Positions 8,903 to 19,479 of a stretch of 46,559 nucleotides of DNA are shown piece by piece. Positions within the stretch are counted from its first letter, which is position 1, and each line of letters starts with the position of its first letter. The notes under the pieces are model-generated. The model worked only from the letters and a program-made list of their open reading frames with translations. It did no database searches and was not told the DNA's origin. Origin of the DNA: Prolixibacteraceae bacterium (GTDB lineage: Bacteria; Bacteroidota; Bacteroidia; Bacteroidales; Prolixibacteraceae); contig JANQHI010000050.1 in the NCBI GenBank assembly GCA_028282705.1, positions 1 through 46,559 of the forward strand. Reading direction: 5' to 3'. The translations under genes were made by a program, and so were the position numbers.

Positions 8903-11900
8903 TTAAAAATTAACATTTAATCCCATACTATAGATAGACGATAACGGATAAACACCATTATCAACACCGCTCAATAATGGGCTGTTTGAAGCCACCTCCG
9001 GAGAGAATCCGTTGTATTTGAAAAATGTTACAGGGTTTTCTGCATTCACGTAAAATCTTACATGCTGAATACCCAATCCTTCAAGAAGTTTTCCGGGTAA
9101 TGTGTAACCCAATTGAATATTTTTAATCCTAAAATAACTACCATCTTCAACATAAAATGAATTTGGGGTACGTGGGTCACCTGCTTTTAACAATACTGAT
9201 GGATTGGTAATTGAAGTTCCTTCCCCATGCCACCTATTGTCGTAAAAGTCTTTATCAAAATTCTTGGTAATGTACATCAACAAACGGTTTTCATTGAAGA
9301 TTTTATTACCTGATACTCCCTGACAGGATACGTTAAGATCAAATCCACTGTAATCCAATTCAATGTTAAAACCATAAATAACAGGAGGATTTGGACTGCC
9401 AAGTGCTTTCCTGTCTTTTTCATCAATAATTCCATCATCATTAACATCTTCAAATTTCAAATGCCCTGGAATCGTATTTTGTAAATGGGGGTAATTGTCT
9501 ATTTCCGCTTGATTTTGAAAAACACCAATCGCATTATATCCGAAAAATTCGCCGACAGGATGCCCAACCATCGTGCGTGTCAATGGTTTAACATTGTTCA
9601 CGTTATCGCCTACGTCATAATAACTTGCACCAGCTGCGCTAATCTCTTTCATGCTGTTATCGTTGTAGGTAAAGTTTGCATTAACCCTGTAATTGAGTTT
9701 ACCAATTTTATCGTTCCATCCTGCGGATATTTCAACACCTTTGTTTAATATATCGGCATAATTACCCCAAACACCGCGACCATCAATACCTGAACTGGCA
9801 AGGGCCGTTGTAGCAAAGATTGCATCTTTGGTTAATTTGTAATATAAATCCAGAGAGGTTGTTAATCTGCTATTCATTGTATGAAGATCGATCCCAATAT
9901 TTGTTTCGTCAACTACTTCCCACTTAAGATCCGGATTGAACGATTTTTTAATGGTTACTGCAGGAGTAGCAGGTCCAGTACCGCTATTTTGGTCAGGCCC
10001 AAAAATTACAGGTGTACCATTAGATGTTGTTAGCTGGTACAGATTGGATGGAATGTTTGCATTACCCAGCAAGCCCCATCCTGCACGAACTTTAAGGAAA
10101 TCGATGCCACTATCGGCCATAAAATTTTCTTCAGAAACTACCCAACCTAAACCTACTGAAGGGAAATAGCCCCAACGGTTATTTTCCGGGAATTTTGATG
10201 AAGCATCAGCTCTCATCGTTATGTTTGCGAGGTATTTGTTTTTGAATTGGTAATTTAAACGTCCCATGTAACCGATTTGAACGTTTTTACTTCCACCATC
10301 GCTTGCTACAATTGTAGAGGTATCACTTGCTTTACCAATGGTAAGAAACAGGAAGCTTGAATTTATCTCGGGAAGTTCAACAATATCATCTGCACTACCA
10401 CTCAGATAGTCAGTTCTGTATTCACGATAAGTATAACCAACCATTGCCTTTATACTGTGTACATCCTGAATTTGTTTTTCCCAGGTAAGGATGTTGTCCC
10501 ATGAAAAACCCAAGTTGTTGGAATAGCTTTTAGACATCCTGTTGTAAGGGCTCATTTGTATAGTACTTACTGTGTATTCCGGAGTGTACGAAATAGATTT
10601 TCCATAAGTTGGATTGGCTCCTAAGGTCGATTTAATTTCAAAATTCTTCAGGAATTTAACTTTAACGAATATGTTCCCAAATGCATTGATCTTATTTGAC
10701 CATTTGTGGTTATAAAACAATTTGGCAGAAGGGTTGGCCTGATTATCAGGAGTAAATCCATTAATCATAGACGGATCAGTATAATTGCCTTCGGAATCGG
10801 TTGGTGCAAATAGTGGAATAGCTTTGAATGCATCCGACAACAAACCTCCCGGGGCAGGGTTCGCTTTTGATGATGAAACAACTAAACCCATTCCCATATC
10901 AATATTATCATTAAGAAAGAAATTGTAGTTTGATCGCAATCCGATTTTACGATAATTGTCATCTTTTATCAACCCATTTTCTTCCAGGTAATTAAAACCA
11001 ATGTTGAATGTTGTTTTCTTGCTACCTCCACGTATATTAATATCTTCGCTGTGTGTGATCGTGTTTTCCATCACTTCGTCGAACCAGTCGGTACTCGTGC
11101 TGAATTGTGAAGTATTGAGTTTGTTCTCAGGAGTACCACTGTATTCCATGCGCTCATTCCACATGGTAATCCATTCCTCTGTGTTAGACATTTCCAGCAA
11201 TTGAGTAGGCTTTTTAATTCCTACATAAGAGTTGAATGATACCTGGACCTTACCATCTCTGCTACCTTTTTTTGTAGTCACCAGGATTACCCCGTTGGCT
11301 GCCTGAACACCATAAATTGCAGAAGCAGAAGCATCGCGAAGAACCGACATGCTTTCAACATCATTTGGCCCCAGGTAACTAATGTCTGTTACAATTACCC
11401 CATCCACAACATACAAAGGATTAGAATTGTAAATAGAACCTGTACCACGAATACGAATTGAAGGAGAGCTGCCAGGAGAACCACTGTTGGTGATTTGCAC
11501 ACCGGCAATACGACCCTGAATAGATGCCATTGCATTACTTATGGTTTGGTTGGCAATATCTTCGCCAGTTATTGTGGCAATTGAGCTCGTAAGATCCTTT
11601 TTCCTTTGAGTACCATAACCAATGGCCACAACTTCTTCAATACCAATGGCATCAGTCGCCATTGCCACGTTAATTTCGGTTTGGCTTCCAACAAAAATTT
11701 CCTCTGTTTTCATTCCAACAAACGAAAATTGTAAGATGCCATTTTCTGGTACATTTGAAATAGTGTATTTCCCATCCAAATCGGTAACAGAACCTTGTGT
11801 TGTACCTTTAATAATAACTGTTACACCAGGTAGTGGTTCACCAGAAGAGTCGGTAATTCTTCCTGTGATAGTTTTTTGCTGGACAGCCATTTTATTTCCT

Positions 11901-12286
11901 GTATTGGCATTTGTAAGCACTATCTGACGGTCGTAGATCATAAAACTGATGTTACTTCCTTCTAGTATTTCGTCAAGGATGGATTTTATGGTTTCATTTT
12001 GAGCATTTACATTAACCTTTTGTTCAACATCAATAAAGTCTTTATTGTATAGAAAAAAGAATTCCGATTCATTCTCAATCCTCAACAACACTGTCTCAAG
12101 TTTTTCATTATTGGCATTTAATGTTATGCGTTTCATCTGAGCATATGAATTAACAGCCATTACCTGAATAATGCTGACGAAAAAACAGAATAAAGTAAAA
12201 CGTACCATTCGTAAAATTTTTTCTAAGGCCCTACTTTCCAATACCTGAAAACATAGGAATGCCTCTTGTTTTAGATTTTTTTTCAT
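8903..12286 (-). CDS. SusC/RagA-family TonB-dependent glycan transporter with STN domain
   Basis: A 1127-residue outer-membrane protein. The N-terminus has an unusually long charged lead (about 28 residues) before the hydrophobic signal, with cleavage likely near NSYAQ (46-50). Next come an STN (secretin/TonB N-terminal) domain at about 55-125, a CarboxypepD_reg-like domain at about 138-215 (GRITDSSGEPLPGVTV), the EEVVAIGYG motif, a plug (GRIAGVQI, IRIRGTGS, YVVDGV, ASASAIYG) and the barrel. An STN domain is the known mark of transducers that signal to a FecR anti-sigma factor, and FecR and an ECF sigma gene lie directly upstream. Import of the glycan therefore probably induces its own locus. 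Confidence 0.95.
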   Translation of the reverse strand: MKKNLKQEAFLCFQVLESRALEKILRMVRFTLFCFFVSIIQVMAVNSYAQMKRITLNANNEKLETVLLRIENESEFFFLYNKDFIDVEQKVNVNAQNETIKSILDEILEGSNISFMIYDRQIVLTNANTGNKMAVQQKTITGRITDSSGEPLPGVTVIIKGTTQGSVTDLDGKYTISNVPENGILQFSFVGMKTEEIFVGSQTEINVAMATDAIGIEEVVAIGYGTQRKKDLTSSIATITGEDIANQTISNAMASIQGRIAGVQITNSGSPGSSPSIRIRGTGSIYNSNPLYVVDGVIVTDISYLGPNDVESMSVLRDASASAIYGVQAANGVILVTTKKGSRDGKVQVSFNSYVGIKKPTQLLEMSNTEEWITMWNERMEYSGTPENKLNTSQFSTSTDWFDEVMENTITHSEDINIRGGSKKTTFNIGFNYLEENGLIKDDNYRKIGLRSNYNFFLNDNIDMGMGLVVSSSKANPAPGGLLSDAFKAIPLFAPTDSEGNYTDPSMINGFTPDNQANPSAKLFYNHKWSNKINAFGNIFVKVKFLKNFEIKSTLGANPTYGKSISYTPEYTVSTIQMSPYNRMSKSYSNNLGFSWDNILTWEKQIQDVHSIKAMVGYTYREYRTDYLSGSADDIVELPEINSSFLFLTIGKASDTSTIVASDGGSKNVQIGYMGRLNYQFKNKYLANITMRADASSKFPENNRWGYFPSVGLGWVVSEENFMADSGIDFLKVRAGWGLLGNANIPSNLYQLTTSNGTPVIFGPDQNSGTGPATPAVTIKKSFNPDLKWEVVDETNIGIDLHTMNSRLTTSLDLYYKLTKDAIFATTALASSGIDGRGVWGNYADILNKGVEISAGWNDKIGKLNYRVNANFTYNDNSMKEISAAGASYYDVGDNVNNVKPLTRTMVGHPVGEFFGYNAIGVFQNQAEIDNYPHLQNTIPGHLKFEDVNDDGIIDEKDRKALGSPNPPVIYGFNIELDYSGFDLNVSCQGVSGNKIFNENRLLMYITKNFDKDFYDNRWHGEGTSITNPSVLLKAGDPRTPNSFYVEDGSYFRIKNIQLGYTLPGKLLEGLGIQHVRFYVNAENPVTFFKYNGFSPEVASNSPLLSGVDNGVYPLSSIYSMGLNVNF

Positions 12287-12338
12287 AAATTTACCATGTT
12301 AGAGTGAATAAAAATTGTTTGTTATCGCTCTGCTTAAT

Positions 12339-12367
12339 GCAGGAAGGTGCTGAAACCACTTTCCTGC
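12339..12367 (-). promoter_or_regulatory. Stem-loop between FecR and SusC genes
   Basis: GCAGGAAGGTG (12339-12349) pairs with CACTTTCCTGC (12357-12367): 11 bp with one G-U on the minus-strand transcript, 7-nt loop. It begins 8 nt after the FecR stop and lies 53 nt before the SusC start. There is no T-run directly after it, so it could be a weak terminator, an RNA processing or stability element, or part of the susC leader. Confidence 0.45.
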
Positions 12368-12374
12368 TTTGCAT

Positions 12375-13421
12375 TTATTTCCTTAGTTTAATAGTTACTA
12401 TTCTTTGTTTTACCATATCGTTGGAACCACTTTCTTCTCTATCAATTTTATAGCTAATAGGAATTGTTTTTGATAATAACCTGAGTACCTCTTCCAACGG
12501 TTCATCTTTAAAAGTTGCTTTATATCTATAATTTCTGAGTTCTTCGTCTTGTAGGTTAATTTGTACATTGTACCAACGTTCAATCCTGCTTTCTGCCTGC
12601 CCCAATGTTTCATTATGTATCACTAAATATCCATCTTTCCATGCTGAGAACTTCTTAGCATCTACTGTATTTACAGATAGTGATTGCTTTTGCCGGTCTA
12701 GTGCCATTTTTTGGTTTGGCTTTAATATTTTATAAAAAGCACCAACTTTGCCTTGAACTTCAACTTTACCATGTTCTAAAATTACGCTCGTAAAAGCATC
12801 TTTTTCGTAGGCGGAAACATTAAACTTTGTTCCGAGAACCTTAATATCCATTTCGGCAACACTTACTATGAAACTTGATTGCTCCATATGTTCAACATCA
12901 AACCATGCTTCTCCCAATAATTCTACTTTTCTTTGCTCTCCAAAAATCGGAGGGTATTTAAGTTTTGAGCCGCTATTAAGCCATCCATGGGAACCATCTG
13001 GCAAAAAAAATTCAACCCTGGAACTATTAGGGGCATTAATTTCAACCCAACTTTGCGCAATTTGATTTGCATTTTTGTGTGGCAAAAACTGTACTGAGAA
13101 ATAATACCATAAAGAAAAAGCTAAAACAGGAATTAATAAGACAGCCGCAATTTTACGGTATGCATATAGCCAAGAAAATTTTTGTTTAGCCTGACTCTCT
13201 TCTAATAAAATTCTGTATTGGATTTTTTCAAAAATATGATTGAGGGATTTGTCTTTAGTGCTGTTATCAATTATACTGCCCCATTCAGCAAACAGGTATT
13301 CTTTAAGCTCATCTTTAATATCAGAAGCTGTAAACCAATTTTTAGTCCTTAAGTAGTCATTATATGAATATTTGCTTTTTGCAAAACCTACTATTGTTTT
13401 TATATTTATTTTATCCTCCAT
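12375..13421 (-). CDS. FecR-family anti-sigma factor
   Basis: A 348-residue protein with one transmembrane helix at about 90-111 (IAAVLLIPVLAFSLWYYF), placing the N-terminal ~88 residues in the cytoplasm to bind the sigma factor and the rest in the periplasm. The periplasmic FecR domain shows VEFFLPDGSHGWLNSGSKL and GEAWFDVE, followed by the VLGTKFNVSAY strand. The C-terminal ~70 residues look like the DUF4974 (STN-like) module that contacts the transporter's STN domain. It lies between its sigma factor and SusC, the standard order for this regulatory trio. When SusC is loaded with glycan, the signal should pass through this protein to free the sigma factor. Confidence 0.92.
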   Translation of the reverse strand: MEDKINIKTIVGFAKSKYSYNDYLRTKNWFTASDIKDELKEYLFAEWGSIIDNSTKDKSLNHIFEKIQYRILLEESQAKQKFSWLYAYRKIAAVLLIPVLAFSLWYYFSVQFLPHKNANQIAQSWVEINAPNSSRVEFFLPDGSHGWLNSGSKLKYPPIFGEQRKVELLGEAWFDVEHMEQSSFIVSVAEMDIKVLGTKFNVSAYEKDAFTSVILEHGKVEVQGKVGAFYKILKPNQKMALDRQKQSLSVNTVDAKKFSAWKDGYLVIHNETLGQAESRIERWYNVQINLQDEELRNYRYKATFKDEPLEEVLRLLSKTIPISYKIDREESGSNDMVKQRIVTIKLRK

Positions 13422-13692
13422 TTTTATCCTTCTAAAGAGGGAGAAATTTTGTTTCTCCCTCTTTTCTATCTAAACTGAAGCTATATAGCTATATTTGTAC
13501 AACTACCTATTCTTTTCAAGAGTTATATCCTAACTATATGAATTTCCCTAGTGTAGTTTCTACTTTTTTTTTAAAAAAACTAACCACAATATAAATAAAG
13601 GAAAAAAATAGTTGTAACACACTATATCACAGCACATTTTAAAATATGAAATACTTAAGGAAATGTTGGCTCTATATGTAGGCTTATTGTTT

Positions 13693-14349
13693 CTATGATT
13701 GTTGAACAAAGAGATAAAAGAATATAAGCCCTTGAATTTTTAAATTTTTAAATTCTTTTCTTAAAAACTTAAAGGATTCTGAAATATGATATTCCACTGT
13801 TTTTACAGATATGCTTAACTCTTCCGATATTTCTGTAATAGACTTTTCTTCAAACTTCTTTTTCACGAAAACCTGACGACGTTTTTCTGGCATGCGGTTT
13901 ACCAATTCTTCTAATTTATCCAAAAGTTCCTGGTAATTATTTTTTTCGTCAAAATCAGATTTGTTGGCTGAAAAATCAATTAAGATTTCATGTTTTGCCT
14001 CGTTAAGGCGGGAGGCTTTGTTAAAATGCTTGCGAATAGAATTTAAAGCTATTGTAAATAAATAAGACTTAAAAGATGTATCTGTTTTTAGTTCTTTTCT
14101 TTTATACCAAACTTTTGTAAATACCTCTTGAACCACGTCTTCAGCTGTATCCTTTGATTTTAGATAGGTTAAAGAAAATTTGAACAAGGGTTGACTATAC
14201 AACTCAAATAACTTCCTAAAAGCATTGTGGTCGTCACTTTTTAATCCAATTACCAGGTCAGATTCTATTTTTATTGACTTCGCCAAGTTCAAAGTTCTAA
14301 ATTCTAATTGGCGTAAAAATATAAATAAATATACAACTATGTTTTCCAT
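13693..14349 (-). CDS. ECF-type RNA polymerase sigma factor
   Basis: A 218-residue sigma-70-like protein. Region 2 spans about 45-105 (NAFRKLFELYSQPLFKF, AEDVVQEVFTKVWYKR) and region 4 about 150-205 (MPEKRRQVFVKKKFEEKSITEIS, SVKTVEYHISESFKFLRKEF). It is of the RpoE-like type found beside FecR/SusC in Bacteroidetes and should direct transcription of the downstream locus. The ATG at 14349 gives about 25 more N-terminal residues than usual; a downstream TTG near NLAKSIKIES is a possible real start. The 271 bp between this gene and FecR hold no further gene but could contain the FecR/SusC promoter. Confidence 0.92.
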   Translation of the reverse strand: MENIVVYLFIFLRQLEFRTLNLAKSIKIESDLVIGLKSDDHNAFRKLFELYSQPLFKFSLTYLKSKDTAEDVVQEVFTKVWYKRKELKTDTSFKSYLFTIALNSIRKHFNKASRLNEAKHEILIDFSANKSDFDEKNNYQELLDKLEELVNRMPEKRRQVFVKKKFEEKSITEISEELSISVKTVEYHISESFKFLRKEFKNLKIQGLIFFYLFVQQS

Positions 14350-14532
14350 TTTTTAATCATTGGATAGTTGTAGCTATTTTTTATGTAATTAATCCAACAT
14401 TTAGAGGCTGTTTTGAATTTATTTTTTAATTTTTCATTTATACTGCTACAAAACCTCCTTAAATAACTAGTGCTATTCGTGTCAATTTTGCTAAAGGTTT
14501 AATCCATATAATTATGGGTATGATGGCTTGTT

Positions 14533-14582
14533 AAAAACACATCCTTCAGCCTAACTGCATTTTAACACAGGCTGAAGGATGT
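14533..14582 (-). terminator. Terminator of the fucI operon
   Basis: AGGCTGAAGGATGT (14569-14582) pairs perfectly over 14 bp with ACATCCTTCAGCCT (14539-14552) around a 16-nt loop. On the minus strand the stem is followed by GTTTTTAA. It lies 33 nt beyond the fucI stop and clearly ends that transcript. It may also stop read-through from the opposite side. Confidence 0.85.
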
Positions 14583-14614
14583 TTAAATTTGCACTATTTA
14601 ATTACTGAACCGGG

Positions 14615-16396
14615 TTATTTATATAATGGCCCAAAACTTTCGCAAGCGCGGTAGTCTGCCCCTTCTTTTTCTTCGCCAAAGCCATTCCATGCACTTGGGC
14701 GGAAAACCTGGTCTTTATCAACATTGTGCATACACACAGGTATCCTTAACATAGAAGCCAGGGTGATCAGGTCTGCCCCAATGTGCCCATAGCTGATTGC
14801 TCCATGGTTAGCACCCCAGTTAGCCATAACTGAATATACATCCTTAAATGCACCTTCACCTGTTAGTTTTGGTACAAACCAGGTAGTAGGCCATGTTGGG
14901 TTAGTCCTTTGGTCAAGGATGTCATGTACATTATCTTCCAGCTCAACAGTGTAGCCTTCTGCAATTTGCAGCACAGGGCCTAACCCTTTTACAGTGTTTA
15001 CCCTGCTCATGGTAACAGGCATTTGCCCTGCTGTTTTAAACTGGCTTGAAAAACCTCCTCCACGGAAATATCCTTTATCTGCAGGGCAGAATTTTGTATT
15101 ATCCAAACAAGCTTTGGCATCTTCTTCTGTAATATCCCAGAAAGGCTTCATCACAGGGTTGCCATCAGCATCTTTTTGCTGTGCTGTTGCATCCATGGTT
15201 GTGGAGCCTGAGTTGATCAGGTGGATGATCCCATCTTTTGCAAGGCCAGTCAACTCTTTTCCTGTTACACGTGTAACAGCTTCAGGGCTCCAATATGTGC
15301 GCACATCAGAGAAGATTTGGGCTGTATAAGTTAACAAATGCCCAAACAGCATAGGCACAGCATTTAAGCTGTCATTTTCAGTAGCAAAAACAAATGCCTG
15401 GCGGATACCATTCCAGTCAAAAGATGTATTCAAGATAGTTTCTGAATAGTCACCATTTGGGTAGTAGTCAGTCCATTGGCGTTGCCCCTGGAAACCACCA
15501 GCAATGGCATTATGCCCATGAGCTTCTTCCCCAAAACCTGCTTCTTTTAGTTTTGGGTTACCTACCATGAGGTCACGCATGATCAGGGTCATTTTAACCA
15601 CTATTTCCCATTCCCAATCTTTCCTTTCGCGGCCTGATTGTATTTCAGTATCATTGTAATCATCACCTTCAGTTACATTTTCTTTGGTCCATGCCAATGC
15701 TTTTTCATATTCTTCTTTATCATAAATTTCCTGGTCAAGGCGGCGTTTTACTTCCACCATATCTACAAATTCAGTGCGCATTCCAAGGTAATCCTGAAAA
15801 AAATCAGGGCTTACTGTTGACCCTGCAATACCCATTGAAGTGTATCCTAATGACAGGTATGATTTTCCTTTCATTTGTGCAACTGCCAATGCAGACTTTA
15901 CAAAACGAAGTATTTTTTCCTGTACATCTTCAGGGATGGTTTCATCATTAGAGTCCTGCACATCTCGCCCATAGATGCCAAAGGCTGGTATCCCTTTTTG
16001 GGTATATCCTGCCAGTGCAGCAGCTAAATAAACAGCTCCGGGGCGTTCAGTCCCATTAAAGCCCCAAACAGCCTTGGGGATCAATGGGGTAGTGTCCATT
16101 ACTTCTGTGCCATAACACCAGCAAGGAGTAACTGTTAGAGAAACGCCTACTCCTTCACGTTCAAATTTGTCAGCACATTTAGCAGCTTCTGCAACACGCC
16201 CTATGGTTGTATCTGCAATCACACATTCAACCTTTTCCCCACTAGGGAAACGTAAATTTTCCTCAATAAACCTGGCTGCATTTTTAGCCATATTCATGGT
16301 TTGAACCTCTAATGATTCCCTAACTCCATTTTCGCGCCCGTCAATTACAGGGCGGATACCTACTTTAGGAAGCCTTCCTATTAACCTGTTTGTCAT
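14615..16396 (-). CDS. fucI: L-fucose isomerase / D-arabinose isomerase
   Basis: A 593-residue enzyme, the same size as E. coli FucI (about 591), collinear throughout. The Mn-binding active-site residues are visible: E340 in [10 protein letters not shown]364 in [13 protein letters not shown], and the late His in YGHIGADL. FucI interconverts L-fucose and L-fuculose and also D-arabinose and D-ribulose, in the cytoplasm. It is the last gene of a four-gene operon, 36 nt after a ribulokinase-type kinase gene and followed by a strong terminator. No fuculose-phosphate aldolase or lactaldehyde enzyme is present, which raises the chance that D-arabinose is the real substrate. Confidence 0.95.
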   Translation of the reverse strand: MTNRLIGRLPKVGIRPVIDGRENGVRESLEVQTMNMAKNAARFIEENLRFPSGEKVECVIADTTIGRVAEAAKCADKFEREGVGVSLTVTPCWCYGTEVMDTTPLIPKAVWGFNGTERPGAVYLAAALAGYTQKGIPAFGIYGRDVQDSNDETIPEDVQEKILRFVKSALAVAQMKGKSYLSLGYTSMGIAGSTVSPDFFQDYLGMRTEFVDMVEVKRRLDQEIYDKEEYEKALAWTKENVTEGDDYNDTEIQSGRERKDWEWEIVVKMTLIMRDLMVGNPKLKEAGFGEEAHGHNAIAGGFQGQRQWTDYYPNGDYSETILNTSFDWNGIRQAFVFATENDSLNAVPMLFGHLLTYTAQIFSDVRTYWSPEAVTRVTGKELTGLAKDGIIHLINSGSTTMDATAQQKDADGNPVMKPFWDITEEDAKACLDNTKFCPADKGYFRGGGFSSQFKTAGQMPVTMSRVNTVKGLGPVLQIAEGYTVELEDNVHDILDQRTNPTWPTTWFVPKLTGEGAFKDVYSVMANWGANHGAISYGHIGADLITLASMLRIPVCMHNVDKDQVFRPSAWNGFGEEKEGADYRACESFGPLYK

Positions 16397-16432
16397 TGTA
16401 ATAAGATTATATTATTTAAATTAATTGTTTGA

Positions 16433-18103
16433 TTATAAACCAGCTGGTTCAACCAGCTTTCCAAATTTTGTATATTTTTTGTATAACTCTTTGTAAATTT
16501 TCACATTCTCAGGATTTGGGATATATTCTTTCTCTATCCCACTGCCCATACTTTTCTGGGCTTCAGCAATGGTTGGATAGACCTTGGCAGCAACAGCAGC
16601 AGCCATAGCTGTTCCAAGTGCACATGCCTGTTCAGAGCTGGCTACCTTTATGGGCATATCCAATACATCAGCAACAATTTGCATGATGAAAGGAGATTTT
16701 TTAGCCACGCCACCTAATGCTATTACACCATCAATGCGAACACCTTCTTCTATAAAACGGTCATTGATAGCTTTTGACCCAAAGGCAGTAGCCTCAACCA
16801 ATGCACGGAAAATGCGTGGGGCATCAGAACCCAGGCTTATCCCTGCAATTGCACCTTTTAATGCTTGGTTTGCATCAGGGGTTCTGCGCCCATTCATCCA
16901 GTCCAGGGCAATAACCCCACTTTCTGAAATGGGTATTTTCTTTGCTTCAGCACTTAATTTTGAAATGATCTTTTCAGATGTTTCGTTAATTAATTGTTGC
17001 CTGGTATTTTCATCTACCAACTTGCTTTCAGCCAGGATATTTTTTAGTGGCCATTCCAATACTTGTTTAAACCAGGCATATATATCACCAAAAGCTGATT
17101 GCCCTGCTTCCAGCCCCACCATTTCCGGGACAATTGAACCATTAACCTGCCCACAAATACCATTTACCAATTTATCACCCACTTCTTCCATTGGGGCAAC
17201 CAGCATGTCACAGGTTGAAGTGCCCATTACCTTTGAGACATAATAAGGTTGGATTTCTGCACCAACTGCTCCCAGGTGGGCATCAAATGCTCCAACCCCC
17301 ACAACCACATTGGTGGATAGCCCAAGCTTGTCAGCCCATTCTTTTGTTAGTGTCCCAGCTGCCACATCACATGTATAAGTTTCTTTGTACAGCCTATCTT
17401 TTAGTCCAGAAAGTAAGGGATCAAGGCTGGTTAAAAACTCTTCAGAAGGTAAACCACCAAAAGCCTCATGCCACATGGCTTTATGCCCTGCAGCACACCT
17501 GCTTCTTTTTAGGTTTTTTGGGTTTGTATTTCCTGTAAGTATTGCAGGCATCCAATCACAGTGTTCAACCCACGAATAGGCAGCCCTATACACACCTGCA
17601 TCTTCACGGATTATATGTAGCAATTTTGCCCAAAACCATTCAGAAGAATAAATCCCTCCTTCATATTTGGTGAAGTCTATTTCCCATTTCTTAGACAATT
17701 CGTTAATTTCATCAGCTTCCTTAACAGCAGTGTGGTCTTTCCACAACACAAACATGGCATTTGGATTCTCTTCAAAACCTGGGGTTAAAGAAAGAGGTAC
17801 CCCATTCTCATCAACAGCAACAGGTGTAGAGCCTGTGGTATCCACAGAAATTCCAACCACATTTTCAGCTACCCCTTCAGGTGCCTGTTTTAATGCTTTA
17901 GTGATAGTATATTCCAATCCCTCCAGGTAATCTTTAGGATGTTGGCGGAACCTATTTTTTGAAGCATCACAATACATTTGTTTTTGCCACCTGGGGTAAT
18001 TAAAAACAGCACTGGCCACTTCTTCGCCTGTTTCAACATTTACTATTAACGACCTTACAGAGTCTGAGCCATAATCAAGCCCAATTGTATATTTCTTGTC
18101 CAT
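16433..18103 (-). CDS. araB: Ribulokinase (AraB-type FGGY carbohydrate kinase)
   Basis: A 556-residue FGGY kinase that matches E. coli AraB (566 aa) over its length: IGLDYGSDSVRSL at the N-terminus, NPNAMFVLWKDHTAV, GGIYSSEWFWAKLLH, RCAAGHKAMWHE, VGVGAFDAHLGAVGA, MGTSTCDMLVAP, and GLEAGQSAFGDIYAWF followed by LDWMNGRRTP. It resembles AraB far more than L-fuculokinase or L-rhamnulokinase. AraB-type kinases phosphorylate L-ribulose and also D-ribulose at O-5. Placed between fucI and a FucP-like symporter (18 nt from the latter), it is best explained as the D-ribulose kinase of a D-arabinose pathway giving D-ribulose 5-phosphate. An L-fuculose role would need altered specificity. Confidence 0.88.
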   Translation of the reverse strand: MDKKYTIGLDYGSDSVRSLIVNVETGEEVASAVFNYPRWQKQMYCDASKNRFRQHPKDYLEGLEYTITKALKQAPEGVAENVVGISVDTTGSTPVAVDENGVPLSLTPGFEENPNAMFVLWKDHTAVKEADEINELSKKWEIDFTKYEGGIYSSEWFWAKLLHIIREDAGVYRAAYSWVEHCDWMPAILTGNTNPKNLKRSRCAAGHKAMWHEAFGGLPSEEFLTSLDPLLSGLKDRLYKETYTCDVAAGTLTKEWADKLGLSTNVVVGVGAFDAHLGAVGAEIQPYYVSKVMGTSTCDMLVAPMEEVGDKLVNGICGQVNGSIVPEMVGLEAGQSAFGDIYAWFKQVLEWPLKNILAESKLVDENTRQQLINETSEKIISKLSAEAKKIPISESGVIALDWMNGRRTPDANQALKGAIAGISLGSDAPRIFRALVEATAFGSKAINDRFIEEGVRIDGVIALGGVAKKSPFIMQIVADVLDMPIKVASSEQACALGTAMAAAVAAKVYPTIAEAQKSMGSGIEKEYIPNPENVKIYKELYKKYTKFGKLVEPAGL

Positions 18104-18121
18104 TTTATATAATCCTGCTTT

Positions 18122-19447
18122 TTAATGTTTGTTAGCCACTTTTAAGGCATAAAGTGTAATGATGACAAAACAAGCTACAGGTACCAGGTAAGCCATGTTT
18201 ATACCAGGAGGTAGGCTAATTGAAGTTGTTGAAACATTATCAACAGCTGTAGAAACTAACCCTTGCAACTGGGTGATAACTGCTCCACCAACAATTGTCA
18301 TGATCAGCCCTGAACCTGCAATTTTTGTATCTTCTCCAAGCCCTTTTACTGCAAGCCCAAATATGGTTGGGAACATTAAGGACATACACCCTGAAATCCC
18401 TACCAGGGCATAAACACCTAATTGCCCTCCAACAAATACTACCATCAGTGTGAAGATGATGGCCAAAAGGCTGGCAAAAGTCAAGAGGTTTCCAGGTTTA
18501 AAGTATTTCATAAGCCCTGTGAAGATAAACCTACATGAAACAAACAGGATTAATGATGCAATGTAATAATTGGCTGCAATTTGTTCAGCAGTTTTCCCAT
18601 CAGGTAAAGCAATTTCCTCTAAACGAAGTTCTTGCATGGCATACCTGATGGTGAATGACCATATTCCAATCTGTGCCCCCACATAAAAGAATTGGGCAAT
18701 CACCCCAGTTGTATAGTTCTTGTTTTTAAGCAGGCGTTTTACAGTGGGCATAAAATTAATGCTCCCCCCAGCTTCTTTGGTTCGTGGCATTTTAACAAAG
18801 TAGATAATGATCCACAATGCCAGTAACAATGCACCAATAGTAATGTATGTGGTTGTTACTGAATTTAATTCAGCACCTTGAATTGCTTGTAATTCTTCAG
18901 CAGACATAGCTGCCCTTTCTTCAGCACCAGCTTTATTTAATGAGGAAAGTATAAACACCTGGCTTACAAGAACCCCCGTTATTGAGCCTATTGGGTTAAA
19001 TGACTGGGCAAAATTCAGGCGGCGCGTACCTGACTCTTCTGGCCCCATAGCAATTATATAAGGGTTGGCAGCTGTTTCCAGGATTGACAATCCTCCAAAA
19101 AGAACCCAAAGGGCACCTAAAAAGTGGAAATAGTTCCCCGTCAGTTTTGCAGGGAAAAAGAGGAAACATCCAATCAGGTATAAACCTAAACCAAGTAAAA
19201 TTCCTGATTTGTAGGAATACTTTTTGATATATATAGCTGCCGGAATAGCAAAAATAAAATATCCCAACCCGTAACATGATATTTGGATAAGGGCAGTCCT
19301 GGAATCAGTCATGCTCATAATCCTTTTGAAAGCTGCCAGCAGTGTGTCTGTCATATTATTTGCCAGCCCCCATAAAAAGAACAATGAGGTTATGAGGACA
19401 AAGGGTAACAATACATTCTTTGGTATAATCCTTTCTTTTGTAGCCAT
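18122..19447 (-). CDS. fucP: FucP-like sugar:H+ symporter (MFS, FHS family)
   Basis: A 441-residue protein with 12 predicted membrane segments, collinear with L-fucose permease. Two acidic residues that correspond to the proton-coupling and substrate residues of E. coli FucP are kept: D34 in NNMTDTLLAAF and E124 in SILETAANPY. NFAQSFNPIGSITG and the second-half GLGEDTKIAGSG are also family hallmarks. It should import a monosaccharide across the inner membrane for the isomerase and kinase encoded just downstream. Members of this family carry L-fucose, but also D-arabinose, L-galactose, glucose and galactose, so the name does not fix the substrate. Confidence 0.88.
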   Translation of the reverse strand: MATKERIIPKNVLLPFVLITSLFFLWGLANNMTDTLLAAFKRIMSMTDSRTALIQISCYGLGYFIFAIPAAIYIKKYSYKSGILLGLGLYLIGCFLFFPAKLTGNYFHFLGALWVLFGGLSILETAANPYIIAMGPEESGTRRLNFAQSFNPIGSITGVLVSQVFILSSLNKAGAEERAAMSAEELQAIQGAELNSVTTTYITIGALLLALWIIIYFVKMPRTKEAGGSINFMPTVKRLLKNKNYTTGVIAQFFYVGAQIGIWSFTIRYAMQELRLEEIALPDGKTAEQIAANYYIASLILFVSCRFIFTGLMKYFKPGNLLTFASLLAIIFTLMVVFVGGQLGVYALVGISGCMSLMFPTIFGLAVKGLGEDTKIAGSGLIMTIVGGAVITQLQGLVSTAVDNVSTTSISLPPGINMAYLVPVACFVIITLYALKVANKH

Positions 19448-19479
19448 CTTAGTTTTATTGATTACCGTTTATTAAAATA

